Positions 8,487 to 17,584 of a stretch of DNA of 64,000 nucleotides are shown here, one piece after another. The translations under genes and the position numbers were made by a program. The notes below the pieces were generated by a model. The model searched no databases. It saw nothing but the letters and a program-made list of their open reading frames with translations, and was not told the origin of the DNA. Positions within the stretch are counted from its first letter, which is position 1. Each line of letters opens with the position of its first letter. The DNA is taken from NCBI RefSeq assembly GCF_038637725.1, contig NZ_CP152052.1:310001-374000 (forward strand). Direction: 5' to 3'. Source of the DNA: Psychrobacillus sp. FSL H8-0483 (GTDB taxonomy: Bacteria; Bacillota; Bacilli; Bacillales_A; Planococcaceae).

Positions 8487-8560
8487 TGGAGCGGGTGAAG
8501 AGAATCGAACTCTCATCATCAGCTTGGAAGGCTGAGGTTTTACCACTAAACTACACCCGC
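8487..8560 (-). tRNA. tRNA-Gly (anticodon TCC)
   Basis: Cloverleaf beginning GCGGGTGTAGTTTAGTGG, anticodon loop CTTCCAA between TCAGC and GCTGA, T arm GAGAGTTCGATTCTC. CCA is encoded. Fourth gene in the operon. Confidence 0.97.
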
Positions 8561-8576
8561 ATTCGAATTTTAAAAA

Positions 8577-8652
8577 TGGCGGTCCCGACCGGGATCGAAC
8601 CGGCGATCTCCTGCGTGACAGGCAGGCATGTTAACCGCTACACCACGGGACC
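8577..8652 (-). tRNA. tRNA-Asp (anticodon GTC)
   Basis: Cloverleaf beginning GGTCCCGTGGTGTAGCGG, anticodon loop CTGTCAC between CCTGC and GCAGG, T arm CCGGTTCGATCCCGG. CCA is encoded. Third gene in the operon. Confidence 0.97.
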
Positions 8653-8655
8653 ATT

Positions 8656-8732
<77 letters not shown>

Positions 8733-8837
8733 ACAATATTAAGCGTTGAATATTATTTCAACTACGCATTTAAGTGAGTTTTACGTCTTCCACGCTTCGC
8801 TTGCGTCGACGTTAATCGCTTTCTTCGTGAAGCGATT

Positions 8838-8860
8838 TGCTCCACCCCGCGACAATATTA
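8838..8860. repeat. Duplicated 5' fragment of tRNA-fMet with flank
   Basis: A 23-bp sequence (TGCTCCACCCCG then CGACAATATTA) is identical to 8719-8741, that is the first bases of the fMet gene plus its upstream flank. The 100 bp between the two copies is unlike the other tRNA spacers in the operon. It looks like a footprint of a past tandem duplication or partial deletion of a tRNA gene. Confidence 0.7.
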
Positions 8861-8878
8861 TACTTGCTGTTTAAAAAA

Positions 8879-8971
8879 TGGAGGAGGAAGAGGGATTCGA
8901 ACCCCCGCGCGGTATGACCCGCCTGTCGGTTTTCAAGACCGATCCCTTCAGCCAGACTTGGGTATTCCTCC
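8879..8971 (-). tRNA. tRNA-Ser (anticodon TGA)
   Basis: 93-nt class II tRNA beginning GGAGGAATACCCAAG, anticodon loop CTTGAAA between TCGGT and ACCGA, a long variable arm and T arm GGGGGTTCGAATCCC. CCA is encoded. First gene of the operon after its promoter. Confidence 0.97.
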
Positions 8972-9030
8972 GTAATATGTTTGTTAGACCTGGATGGCCA
9001 ACTACTAAAATATTATTCAAGACCTGATAT

Positions 9031-9060
9031 ATTATAAAACACTTTCTATAAGAAAAGCAA
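9031..9060 (-). promoter_or_regulatory. Sigma-A promoter of the tRNA operon
   Basis: On the minus strand TTGCTT (9060-9055) and TATAAT (9036-9031) are 18 bp apart, about 60 bp before tRNA-Ser. Confidence 0.65.
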
Positions 9061-9111
9061 TGCTTTTTTATAAAAAATATAAAAAGAGAAAAATACAGAC
9101 CTTTTACAACA

Positions 9112-9150
9112 AAAAATAACCCATCATTAAGTTGGAACTTAGATGGGTTA
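9112..9150 (-). terminator. Terminator after the acidic hypothetical gene
   Basis: Minus strand TAACCCATC pairs with GATGGGTTA and is followed by ATTTTTTG, about 50 bp past the gene end at 9202. Confidence 0.8.
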
Positions 9151-9201
9151 ATTCTTATACTATTTTATTTGGTTAACTGCTACGTTGGAAAGAAGGCTTC
9201 T

Positions 9202-9846
9202 TTATTGGTCTATCATTTCGTCATATCCAGTCATTGTATCCATATGGCTTGCAATCATGGCAATCATGGTACTTGCCTCTTCTTTTTTAAAGGAAAAAGT
9301 ACTTTCATCTTCGAAGAGTTCCCCGTCTTCTGTCCAGAGTCGGCTGACTCTTCGGATAACACCGTCTCCATTTGCACTATCTAATCCAAACTGATAAGTT
9401 ACTTCAATATTATTATCGATTTGGAAAGCGGTGACTTCCGGTGTTTCCCATTCCACATCAATTTCTTCAAGAGTAATTTCATCATCTAGAACTTCGTATT
9501 CCTCTTCATCATCTACATAATAGAATTCACTTTCATCATCCATAAATTCATGAAAGCTTTCATGAACAGCTTCAACGACATCGGTAATATCATCCAAAAT
9601 AATTCTTGTAGGTTGTTGGAGAGTAATGTCAAAACTTTCTACGTAAAATTCTTCATTATAGGGGTCAAAGAGAAGAGTGCAAAAGTAATCTCTTCCATCA
9701 TTTTCCGTCCCAACAAAAAATTCAATTCGTGGATGTTTGGAACCTCGATTAATATTCATATGACCGTTTTTGTCATATTCTTCACAAATTGATTCCAAAT
9801 GTTCCTGAAGCTCACCAGTTACTCTGTTAAACCATTCCATAGACAT
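9202..9846 (-). CDS. Acidic cytoplasmic protein of unknown function
   Basis: A 214-residue, strongly acidic protein with a run of Asp/Glu around residues 100-130 (for example DDEEEYEVLDDE). No signal peptide, membrane segment or metal motif is seen. The N-terminal part (MEWFNRVTGELQEHLESICE) looks helical and the C-terminal part (QFGLDSANGDGVIRRVSRLW) looks like beta structure. GAGGCGG lies 7 nt before ATG 9846. I do not recognise the family. It is monocistronic, with its own terminator. Confidence 0.75.
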   Translation of the reverse strand: MSMEWFNRVTGELQEHLESICEEYDKNGHMNINRGSKHPRIEFFVGTENDGRDYFCTLLFDPYNEEFYVESFDITLQQPTRIILDDITDVVEAVHESFHEFMDDESEFYYVDDEEEYEVLDDEITLEEIDVEWETPEVTAFQIDNNIEVTYQFGLDSANGDGVIRRVSRLWTEDGELFEDESTFSFKKEEASTMIAMIASHMDTMTGYDEMIDQ

Positions 9847-9997
9847 ATCATTACCGCCTCTTTTTCTTTTTTCTCTTTCCTTTTTTTATCATAACCAAAT
9901 TTGTTACATTTCTTTCAAGGTATTTATCCTTGATTTCATTTTTTCAAAAAAGGGGTACAGGGAAAAAATTCTAATGGAAGAAGCAATTTATTTCTAC

Positions 9998-10029
9998 TGA
10001 ATAGTTTCGTTTAGATTGGGGACGATAAA
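9998..10029 (+). promoter_or_regulatory. Possible sigma-G promoter of tlp
   Basis: TGAATA at 9998-10003 matches the sigma-G -35 box; a weak -10-like CGATAAA follows after about 19 bp. The spacing is long, so this is tentative and rests partly on the known forespore expression of tlp. Confidence 0.3.
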
Positions 10030-10065
10030 TCTTGTATGACCATTAAAAGAAGGAGGAATAAAAAA

Positions 10066-10305
10066 ATGACCAAAAATAATTCAAAGCCCGATGATCGATC
10101 AGATAATGTGGAAAAGCTTCAAGATATGGTGAAAAATACAATTGGAAATATGGAAGCGGCTGAAGAAACAATGATATGTACGGATGGTAATGAACGAGAG
10201 GCAATCAGACAGAAAAATGAACGTCGAAAAGAGAGTCTCGAAGGTTTTCGTAAAGAAATTTTAGATGAGGCCGCAGCGCGAAAAAAAGGTAACTCTCTAA
10301 ATTAG
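10066..10305 (+). CDS. tlp: Small acid-soluble spore protein Tlp
   Basis: A 79-residue minor spore-core protein found only in spore formers. The conserved stretch DDRSDNVEKLQDMVKNTIGN and the C-terminal FRKEILDEAAARKKG are characteristic of Tlp. AAGGAGG sits just before ATG 10066; an ATG 30 bp earlier is not used. A divergent second Tlp-like gene lies at 30083-30307. Expressed, if like relatives, in the forespore; degraded at germination. Confidence 0.92.
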   Translation: MTKNNSKPDDRSDNVEKLQDMVKNTIGNMEAAEETMICTDGNEREAIRQKNERRKESLEGFRKEILDEAAARKKGNSLN

Positions 10306-10539
10306 TAATACGTTCAGTTGAGTGGTACAAAATATTAAATAACAACGTAAATATCAAAACAATTAACACAATATTAAAGTACAAATTAGCAGTGCTTTTT
10401 TATATCAATATTCTGTTAACAAAAGGAAGTTAGTTAGTAATGTAGTGAGTGATTTTGTTATTCAACTCCCATGAAAATTAAAAAAGCCCAAAACCTAAAA
10501 GTGAACATAACAAAATCAGTAAATCTTCCTTCTAGTTAG
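10306..10539. other. Spacer after tlp, no gene
   Basis: AT-rich, without a convincing frame. It leads into the relic region at 10540-10991. Confidence 0.4.
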
Positions 10540-10700
10540 AATAAAGGCAAGACTGGTGCAACCAATCAAAAAGGATTAATCTCCCATAAGTGCTACCCAT
10601 TCAAGGCGCGACAGTCTGTGATGCACCGAGATCGTTGGAATTAGACTAACGGATGGGCTCTATGGCACCATAATGTATCGACCTTCTACGCCATTAATAA
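10540..10700 (+). mobile_element. Possible relic of an IS110-type non-coding end (bridge-RNA-like)
   Basis: This segment is richer in GC than its surroundings, has no open frame in any phase, and reads like structured RNA: AGACTGGTGCAACCAATC, AAGTGCTACCCATTC, GGCGCGACAGTCTGTG, GACTAACGGATGGGC and CTATGGCACC. The pattern recalls the non-coding leader of IS110/IS1111-family elements of Bacillales, which encodes the guide RNA. No recombinase frame follows. Identification is from memory of such leaders and is uncertain; it could also be another structured RNA. Confidence 0.35.
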
Positions 10701-10712
10701 AATATTTTTAGT

Positions 10713-10761
10713 AATAAGCGCGGTTACTTCTCCATTTCAATGAGAAGTGACTGTGCTTATT
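10713..10761. other. 20-bp wobble-paired hairpin
   Basis: AATAAGCGCGGTTACTTCTC pairs with GAGAAGTGACTGTGCTTATT throughout, with three G-T pairs, around a 9-nt loop. It resembles a terminator but lacks a T run on the plus strand; T-rich sequence follows on the minus strand. It separates the IS-like relic from the damaged 3' end of the response-regulator gene. Confidence 0.55.
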
Positions 10762-10991
10762 AATATTGTACCCAATTGACAAAAGAGTTTTTTTAACAGT
10801 TCGAACTTTAATCCCATCTTTATTAATCATGATATCAACTATTTAGGAAGTACTACGCCATGTTTGGTTTGCTCGCAGACTATTCCCATCAGGAACTTCT
10901 TATGCAGTACTTTCAAGTTCTTCATCATTATATCTAATGGAGTCTGTTCTAAAATCGAAAGCTACATTGCCTTCTCATGACAAGTTACTCT

Positions 10992-11906
10992 CTAAGGAAT
11001 AAATACTTTTTGTTCGGATCCATATCCTCTGTAACCTTTTTGATATTGGTTAATCTTAGTTCTATAACTATCTCTTATTTCTTCTGACCATGTGTAAAGT
11101 CTGTCTCCGAAAAGGTCTCCCTTGTATAGTGTAAGCACCTTTTGCAGTTCAGTAGTCATACTATCAGAAGTTAGTAAATTTTTATTGATAATACTATCTA
11201 ATTCGTCTATATCACAACTTATATCATTTAAATGTAAAAAATATCTACTTTTTACATTTTCAATAGTTGCATCAATCCCCTCATCATTCATAATTTTTTT
11301 CAGACGATATATGGTTGAATAAAGGTTTTGCTCTCCCTTTTCCCATATTGCTTGCGGCCATAATAATTCTATTATTTTCCATTTTTCCAAACCTATATTT
11401 CTGTATATCATTAAGATGGAAAATAACTCTTCTACTTTTACTGTTGTCCACTTAATTCTTATCTCTTCTTCATTGATCAAAATCTTTATATCACCAAGTA
11501 GTTCAATTCTAGTTCTTTTAGAACTAACACTATCTCTAAAATTGCTTTTGTTATGTAATATGCGTTGAACCGTTTCGTTAATTGATTCTTTATCTGCGGG
11601 CTTTAAAATATAGTGAATAGCATTAAGTTTAAAGGCATCAATTGCATACTGATCATATGCAGTGACAAAAACAATATCTGTTTTATTATTTATTTCCAGT
11701 AGTTTAGTACCAAGTTCAATACCATTCATACCAGGCATCTCTATATCTAAAAAAACGACATCGGGTTGTATGAAAGGAATTTCCTTTAAAGCTATGGATG
11801 GTTTGGTGAATTCTCCAACAATCTTTATTTTTTCGGTTTCCTCTAGTTGCCACTTTAAAAGATCAAGGACTAATTTTTCATTGTCAACAATGACTGCTTT
11901 TAGCAT
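10992..11906 (-). CDS. Response regulator with BTAD-type output domain, C-terminus damaged
   Basis: Cytoplasmic partner of the kinase upstream. Residues 1-120 are a receiver with phosphoacceptor Asp54 (VVFLDIEMPG) and the Lys in YILKPADK. Residues 140-230 form a winged-helix DNA-binding domain, and the rest is the start of a BTAD domain. The protein stops at 304 residues, shorter than this class usually is, and its last residues do not look like the family. In the next frame the sequence reads KKVTEDMDPNKKYLFLRE and then stops, a natural-looking BTAD end, so a frameshift at an A5 run and an internal deletion are likely. Start: AAGGAAG before ATG. Confidence 0.85.
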   Translation of the reverse strand: MLKAVIVDNEKLVLDLLKWQLEETEKIKIVGEFTKPSIALKEIPFIQPDVVFLDIEMPGMNGIELGTKLLEINNKTDIVFVTAYDQYAIDAFKLNAIHYILKPADKESINETVQRILHNKSNFRDSVSSKRTRIELLGDIKILINEEEIRIKWTTVKVEELFSILMIYRNIGLEKWKIIELLWPQAIWEKGEQNLYSTIYRLKKIMNDEGIDATIENVKSRYFLHLNDISCDIDELDSIINKNLLTSDSMTTELQKVLTLYKGDLFGDRLYTWSEEIRDSYRTKINQYQKGYRGYGSEQKVFIP

Positions 11907-11926
11907 TTTGCTTTCAGCTTCCTTTC

Positions 11927-13825
11927 TTAGGTGATTGGGATTTCAAAAGATACTTTTGTTCCGGTATTAGTCGAACTTTCTATATGTAATTGCTTTTTAT
12001 AATACTTTTCTAGTCGTTTATTAATATTGGTTATGCCAATTCCGCTATTGTGCTGATTATGTTGAGGGTCATTCATTATTAGATTTATCTTATCTATAGA
12101 CATTCCAACTCCGTTATCAGTCACACAAATAAAGATATGTAAGTCATTTTTTTTAACAGTAATATGAATGGTTCCGCCATCTTCCTTTTGATTAATTCCA
12201 TGGATAACGGCATTTTCAACAAGTGGTTGAATGGAGATAGGAAGAATTTCTCGTTCTAAAATCTCTTGGTCAATGTCGTATTCAATCTGAATTTCATCTC
12301 CAAATCTTGTTTTCTCAATTTCTAAATATGTTTTGACTAGAGCTAATTCACTTTCAATCGTAACGAATTCATTCTGAAAGTTGAATTCAAACGATCTTCG
12401 AAGATAGATACTTAAATAGTTTAGTAGTCGTGCAGCTTCTCTTCCATCACGATAGCATAGTGACATAACACTGCTTAATGCATTGAATAAGAAGTGCGGC
12501 TTAATTTGGGCTTGTAAAAATGCTTGTTCATTGATTGCTAGTTCTTTTGCTAAATAATCATTCTTCTTATAGAAATTTCCAACTTTTAAAGTAAGCAATA
12601 GTGTAAGGGATAAAGCATATAGAACGATGCATATGAATCCAATGGTTATATCCTTGGTAACCCCTAAACTGTATAAATTTAGATCAAAAGAATAAATATT
12701 ACTACTGAATAGCCCAATAAAAATAATAGTATGGTTTTTGAAATCGTTATTAAGGTACCGTTCCTTAAAGTATAAATGTAAATTAATATAGAAGATTTTA
12801 AGATAAATAATCATATTAAAACATACAAAAAATGGTATTATCGTATTATAAAATTCTAAAGATGAGAAGATAATGATAATAATAAAAGTAATATAAAGAA
12901 TAGAAAGTATATTTCTAAGTTTAAAAGATAATAGATCCTTACTAATATGAGAAACAAGTAAAAAGGTGCATAATGCTGAAAGAAATGCAGATGTGTCTTT
13001 TATTTTAAAGATTGCTTCAAAGGGTAGTTCAGGGAAAAAATATAAAATAGGTCGATCACTAATGCACATATTTATCATTGAGGTGAAAATACATGATAAT
13101 GCGAAGGCTAGAATAGATGGCTCTTTTTTATGATATCCCTTTACTAGTAATAATAAAATTAGATAAACAAGACCGATCGTAAACAGAATAGTAATGACAG
13201 AAACTTCAAATACACTTTTTTTAAAGCTAAAATTAATCAACTGAGGTTGTTCTCCAAAATAGATAGAGCTAGCAATTCCACTACTAATATATGAGTAGTT
13301 TGAAACATGAATGATCAACTCGATGTCTGTTTCATTAGGCTCAAAAAAGATTATCTGTGGATTGTTTTTTGCCTCATATTCTTTCACATTGTTTGAAGGC
13401 ATTCCTTCCTCCAGCATCAACTCTCCATTAATATAAATCCTACTTGAACTACGTATATTTTGTTTTTTAATCCCTACATGATCACCTTTGGGGATATTTT
13501 TGATTATGAGCCTATAAGTTGCCGATCCTTTCGGTTGTATTGGTTTGCCGATAGTGTCCTTTGACCAATTCCCCGGAACCTTTATATAAGTGGGTGTGAC
13601 TACATTCTTTTTTTTGAAGTCTTGTGAGGTTAAAAGTTCGCCTTCATAAAACTCCCATTCTCCATCAAGAGAGGTTAATTTGCTGCTTGAAAAAGGGGTA
13701 TTAGCAAGATCTATGGTTCCCTTAAGAGCATATGTCTGTTCATTTGCTTTTGTTATATAAAAATAGGTAATAATTAGCAATGCGATGACCATGCTAGCTA
13801 GGAAAAGGATTTTTTGTTTTTTCAA
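11927..13825 (-). CDS. Sensor histidine kinase, 7TM-DISM type with LytS-like kinase domain
   Basis: A 632-residue membrane kinase. An N-terminal anchor is followed by an extracellular beta-rich sensor (about 35-190, with GSATYRLIIKNIP and SSRIYINGELM), seven membrane segments (about 200-420) and a His_kinase domain with the phosphorylated His in IKPHFLFNAL, followed by an ATPase N-box (PLVENAVIHGI) and G-box (DNGVGM). I start at TTG 13825 since GGAGG lies about 9 nt upstream; an ATG 33 bp earlier has no site. It ends 20 bp before the regulator and is divergent from the SLH surface protein, a plausible target. Confidence 0.9.
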   Translation of the reverse strand: MKKQKILFLASMVIALLIITYFYITKANEQTYALKGTIDLANTPFSSSKLTSLDGEWEFYEGELLTSQDFKKKNVVTPTYIKVPGNWSKDTIGKPIQPKGSATYRLIIKNIPKGDHVGIKKQNIRSSSRIYINGELMLEEGMPSNNVKEYEAKNNPQIIFFEPNETDIELIIHVSNYSYISSGIASSIYFGEQPQLINFSFKKSVFEVSVITILFTIGLVYLILLLLVKGYHKKEPSILAFALSCIFTSMINMCISDRPILYFFPELPFEAIFKIKDTSAFLSALCTFLLVSHISKDLLSFKLRNILSILYITFIIIIIFSSLEFYNTIIPFFVCFNMIIYLKIFYINLHLYFKERYLNNDFKNHTIIFIGLFSSNIYSFDLNLYSLGVTKDITIGFICIVLYALSLTLLLTLKVGNFYKKNDYLAKELAINEQAFLQAQIKPHFLFNALSSVMSLCYRDGREAARLLNYLSIYLRRSFEFNFQNEFVTIESELALVKTYLEIEKTRFGDEIQIEYDIDQEILEREILPISIQPLVENAVIHGINQKEDGGTIHITVKKNDLHIFICVTDNGVGMSIDKINLIMNDPQHNQHNSGIGITNINKRLEKYYKKQLHIESSTNTGTKVSFEIPIT

Positions 13826-14113
13826 GTTATAGATCCTCCAATATATAGAATAGATCAAATGTTAGTCTGTTGATTTACTTAAAAACGCTAACGCTGCAGT
13901 TCATTCTTCCTTGTGAGAATCTTGTAAGGATTTTTTAATTGAATGTGTTAATGAATCCAATGATAATTTAATTATGAAATCTGTAGGGTATAATGTCTAG
14001 CCCCTTATTGAAAATTATGAATTTATGAATTTACAGAATTCAGGATATTATTTTTGACTAACTTGGTGAGTGCCAAGAGTCTATTAGTTTAAAAGAAGGA
14101 GGTTTTTGTATTA

Positions 14114-17100
14114 ATGAGAATTACAAGGAAGTGTATAAAGAAGGGATTTCTACCAAAGATACTAGTTGTCGTTTTTCTAATGTTGAATATGGTTATGCCA
14201 ATAATGCCATTACAACATGTAGGTGCAGAAGATACAAGCAATGATCCGAATGTCAGACATATGACAGTAGGTGGAAATGTGTTTTTAGGGGGGAAATATA
14301 TAGAATTAGGTATTTCACCTTCCGGTTACTTCGGCACAACTGTGGCGGCTCCTAAGCTTGCGCCTGATTCAGGGGGATTTCATACTGAAGGAATGTATGG
14401 AAACCAATTAGGTATGATGGTAGACGGTGACGGCTTTGACATGGGAGAACCTCCGACAACAGGAGATTTCTTCTTACCAGGAAGTCCTACAGAAGGCTTT
14501 GGATTGGGCTATAAGCAGACAGCTGAAGGACTACCTACAGTGCTGGCAAATTACAATGGTGGATCCCCGCAGATAAAGAATATAACAACTGAGGATGTAA
14601 GCTCAGGAAGCACCTTAAAAGCAATAGTAAAAGGTACTACTCCAGATGGAAGTTTAGAAATAACACAGGAATTCTGGTTTGAGGTTAATGACAAAATGTT
14701 CAAAACCAAAATATCCGTCAGGAACTTGACCGAGACAGCCTTGTACGATATCAGATATACACGCTCGGTAGACCCAGATCAGGATTTAGATAAAAATAGT
14801 ACGTTTGCTACTAAAAACTCAGTAATTAGCAACCCGCCCTCAGACGGTCATGCAATTGTAATAGCCAAAGGTGCAGTCACAGAGGAGCCTTTCATTTTCG
14901 GTTCGGCTGATCCTTCTGCAAGAGCTGCCATAGCACCCCCGTTATTGTTAAACCCGTATGATGTTAATTTATGGTTAGAAGATGGCAGTAAATTGCTGTT
15001 GGGAGAGACCATAAGTGATACAGGAATTCATTTAACTTTCAGAATAGGAGATTTGGCAGCTGACGAAACAAAAACAGTTGAAATGATCAGCAGCTTAAAT
15101 CCTAATCTTGATGAGGCACTTGAAGATGTAGAGAAAGAAGTACCTGCATCAAGTGTAGCACTGGATCAGTCAACTCTGAGCCTCACAGCAGGCGGAAGCA
15201 CAGCAACCCTAAAAGCAACAGTGAATCCAGATGACGCAACAAATAAAAATGTTACATGGAGCAGCAGTAACCCAAATGTAGCAACCGTGGATGCAAATGG
15301 CGAGGTGACACCAAAGGCAGCGGGAACAGCTACAATAACAGTTACAACAGAAGACGGCAACAAAACTGCGATTTGCACGGTAAACGTACATTCTAAAGAA
15401 GTGATTGTATCAAGTGTAGCACTGGATCAGTCAACTCTGAGCCTCACAGCAGGGGGAAGCACAGCAACCCTAAAAGCAACAGTGAATCCAGATGACGCAA
15501 CAAATAAAAATGTTACATGGAGTAGCAGTAATCCAAATGTAGCAACCGTGGATGCAAATGGCGTGGTGACACCAAAGGAAACGGGAACAGCTACAATAAC
15601 AGTTACAACAGAAGATGGTAACAAAACTGCGACTTGCACGGTAAACGTACATTCTAAAGAAGTGATTGTATCAAGTGTAGCACTGGATCAGTCAACTCTG
15701 AGCCTCACAGCAGGGGGAAGCGCAGCAACCCTAAAAGCAACAGTGAATCCAGATGACGCTACAAATAAAAATGTTACATGGAGTAGCAGTAATCCAAATG
15801 TAGCAACCGTGGATGCAAATGGCGTGGTGACACCAAAGGAAACGGGAACAGCTACAATAACAGTTACAACAGAAGATGGTAACAAAACTGCGACTTGCAC
15901 GGTAAACGTACATTCTAAAGAAGTGATTGTATCAAGTTTAGCACTGGATCAGTCAACTCTGAGCCTCACAGCAGGGGGAAGCGCAGCAACCCTAAAAGCA
16001 ACAGTGAATCCAGATGACGCTACAAATAAAAATGTTACATGGAGTAGCAGTAATCCAAATGTAGCAACCGTGGATGCAAATGGCGTGGTGACACCAAAGG
16101 CAGCGGGAACAGCTACAATCACAGTTACAACAGAAGACGGCAACAAAACTGCGATTTGCACGGTAAACGTACATGCGGCCTCATCAGGTGGAGGTGGTGG
16201 TAGTTCCACACCTTCAACAAATACCGAACAAATTTCAGTTGTGGTAGAGACGGGTGAGCTCGATAAAGGTACTGCTACTTCAACGGTAACCATCAAGCGT
16301 TCAACTAATGCAAACGGCCAGAAGAGGGATGAAGTAACATTTGCTCCTGACAAAGCAAAGGAAACCGTTGAAAAAGCGAAGCAATCTGGTCAATCAACAG
16401 CACGTATTATCATTCCAGATACAAAAGATGAAGTTTCACAGGTTGAAGTGAAGGTACCTGTTACCTCAACGAAGCAATTAGCAAATGGAGCTTTGAATCT
16501 AGAGATATTCACTGAAAATGCTAGAATTATCGTTCCAGCAAATTCATTAGAAGGTTTACAACAGGATCTTTATTTCCGAGTCATTCCAATTAAAGAAGAA
16601 GCGAAGCAAAAAGAAGTAGAAGATCGTGCGCGAGTAGAACAGGTTGTGAAGGAAGCAGCAAAAGATAAGAAGGTTGAAGTCATCGGTCGTCCGATGAAAA
16701 TTGAGACAAATCTCGAGAGTCGTCCAGTTGACCTTGTGTTGCCACTTCGCGATGTAAAGATTCCAACCGATGCAAAGGAACGTGAAGCCTTATTCAAAAA
16801 TCTTGTCGTGTTCATCGAGCATAGTGATGGTGAACGAGTACTTGTGAAGCCAGAGGTTGTTGATTATAAGTCAGGTAAGGTAGGCTTAAAATTTGGCATT
16901 ACGAAGTTCAGTACTTTTACCATCTTGAATATGGAGAATTGGGATGAGTACTTGAAAGAGCAAGAAAAAAATAAGCATTATTCTTATGTATTTGGATACC
17001 AAGATGGAACGTTTAAACCTGGAAAAAATGTGAGCCGAGCGCAAATGGCAGCATTATTAGGTCGTGTAGATGCTGGAATCGACAGTGAAAAACCAGTTAA

Positions 17101-17575
17101 AACATTTTCAGACGTACCTAACAACCACTGGGCTCATGCCATGATACAAAAGATGGATAAAACAGGCTTGATGAAAGGTTATACGGATGGAACCTTTGCC
17201 CCTGAAAAATCCATGACGAGAGCGGAAATGGCAGTTGTTGTTTCTCGTTGGCTCCAATTAAGTGGTGATGTGCAACCTTCCACTTTATCTGATATAAAGG
17301 GAAGCTGGGCTAAAAAAGAAATCACGCTAGTGGAGAAGGCTGGCATAATGAAGGGGATGCCAAATGGACAGTTCCAACCAAACAAAGCGTTAACACGCGC
17401 AGAAGCTGTAGTCATCATCAATCGAATTTTAAAGCGTGGTCCATTGCATGATGTAAAAGAACCAGCATGGAAGGATGTACCTGTATCTCACTGGGCATTT
17501 AAAGATATTCAAGAGGCGTCCAGAGATCACAGCTTTACAAAAGATTCGAACGGAACAGAGAAAATTGTAAAATAG
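14114..17575 (+). CDS. SLH-anchored surface protein with four Ig-like (Big_2) repeats
   Basis: A 1153-residue secreted protein. Signal peptide: KKGF then a hydrophobic run, cleavage near VGA-ED (about residue 38). Residues 45-340 form an unrecognised beta-rich domain beginning RHMTVGGNVFLGGKYIELG. Residues 346-687 are four 87-residue Big_2 Ig-like repeats (VALDQSTLSLTAGGS, VTWSSSNPNVATVD). A Ser-Gly linker (SSGGGGGSS) and a further domain follow. Three SLH domains (about 957-1140) with FGYQDGTFKP, KGYTDGTFAPE and KGMPNGQFQPNK tie it to pyruvylated wall polymer. AAGGAGG precedes the ATG. Likely an adhesin or S-layer-associated protein, perhaps controlled by the adjacent two-component system. 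Confidence 0.93.
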   Translation: MRITRKCIKKGFLPKILVVVFLMLNMVMPIMPLQHVGAEDTSNDPNVRHMTVGGNVFLGGKYIELGISPSGYFGTTVAAPKLAPDSGGFHTEGMYGNQLGMMVDGDGFDMGEPPTTGDFFLPGSPTEGFGLGYKQTAEGLPTVLANYNGGSPQIKNITTEDVSSGSTLKAIVKGTTPDGSLEITQEFWFEVNDKMFKTKISVRNLTETALYDIRYTRSVDPDQDLDKNSTFATKNSVISNPPSDGHAIVIAKGAVTEEPFIFGSADPSARAAIAPPLLLNPYDVNLWLEDGSKLLLGETISDTGIHLTFRIGDLAADETKTVEMISSLNPNLDEALEDVEKEVPASSVALDQSTLSLTAGGSTATLKATVNPDDATNKNVTWSSSNPNVATVDANGEVTPKAAGTATITVTTEDGNKTAICTVNVHSKEVIVSSVALDQSTLSLTAGGSTATLKATVNPDDATNKNVTWSSSNPNVATVDANGVVTPKETGTATITVTTEDGNKTATCTVNVHSKEVIVSSVALDQSTLSLTAGGSAATLKATVNPDDATNKNVTWSSSNPNVATVDANGVVTPKETGTATITVTTEDGNKTATCTVNVHSKEVIVSSLALDQSTLSLTAGGSAATLKATVNPDDATNKNVTWSSSNPNVATVDANGVVTPKAAGTATITVTTEDGNKTAICTVNVHAASSGGGGGSSTPSTNTEQISVVVETGELDKGTATSTVTIKRSTNANGQKRDEVTFAPDKAKETVEKAKQSGQSTARIIIPDTKDEVSQVEVKVPVTSTKQLANGALNLEIFTENARIIVPANSLEGLQQDLYFRVIPIKEEAKQKEVEDRARVEQVVKEAAKDKKVEVIGRPMKIETNLESRPVDLVLPLRDVKIPTDAKEREALFKNLVVFIEHSDGERVLVKPEVVDYKSGKVGLKFGITKFSTFTILNMENWDEYLKEQEKNKHYSYVFGYQDGTFKPGKNVSRAQMAALLGRVDAGIDSEKPVKTFSDVPNNHWAHAMIQKMDKTGLMKGYTDGTFAPEKSMTRAEMAVVVSRWLQLSGDVQPSTLSDIKGSWAKKEITLVEKAGIMKGMPNGQFQPNKALTRAEAVVIINRILKRGPLHDVKEPAWKDVPVSHWAFKDIQEASRDHSFTKDSNGTEKIVK
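15149..16174 (+). repeat. Four 261-bp coding tandem repeats
   Basis: Units start at 15149, 15410, 15671 and 15932, each encoding one 87-residue Ig-like domain. They are nearly identical at the DNA level, and copies 2-4 share variants not found in copy 1 (ATGGCGTGG against ATGGCGAGG), which points to recent duplication or gene conversion. The last unit lacks the SKEVIV linker. Confidence 0.95.
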
Positions 17576-17584
17576 ATAAGGTAC

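Noticed and set aside
9169-9394. Two 70-codon plus-strand frames
   Set aside because: Shadows of the acidic minus-strand gene at 9202-9846.
10306-10991. Intact insertion sequence
   Set aside because: No recombinase or transposase frame, no terminal inverted repeats or target duplication found; only a relic is claimed.
15166-16353. Several 60-134-codon minus-strand frames in the SLH gene
   Set aside because: They recur with the 261-bp period and are shadows of the Ig-like repeats on the other strand.
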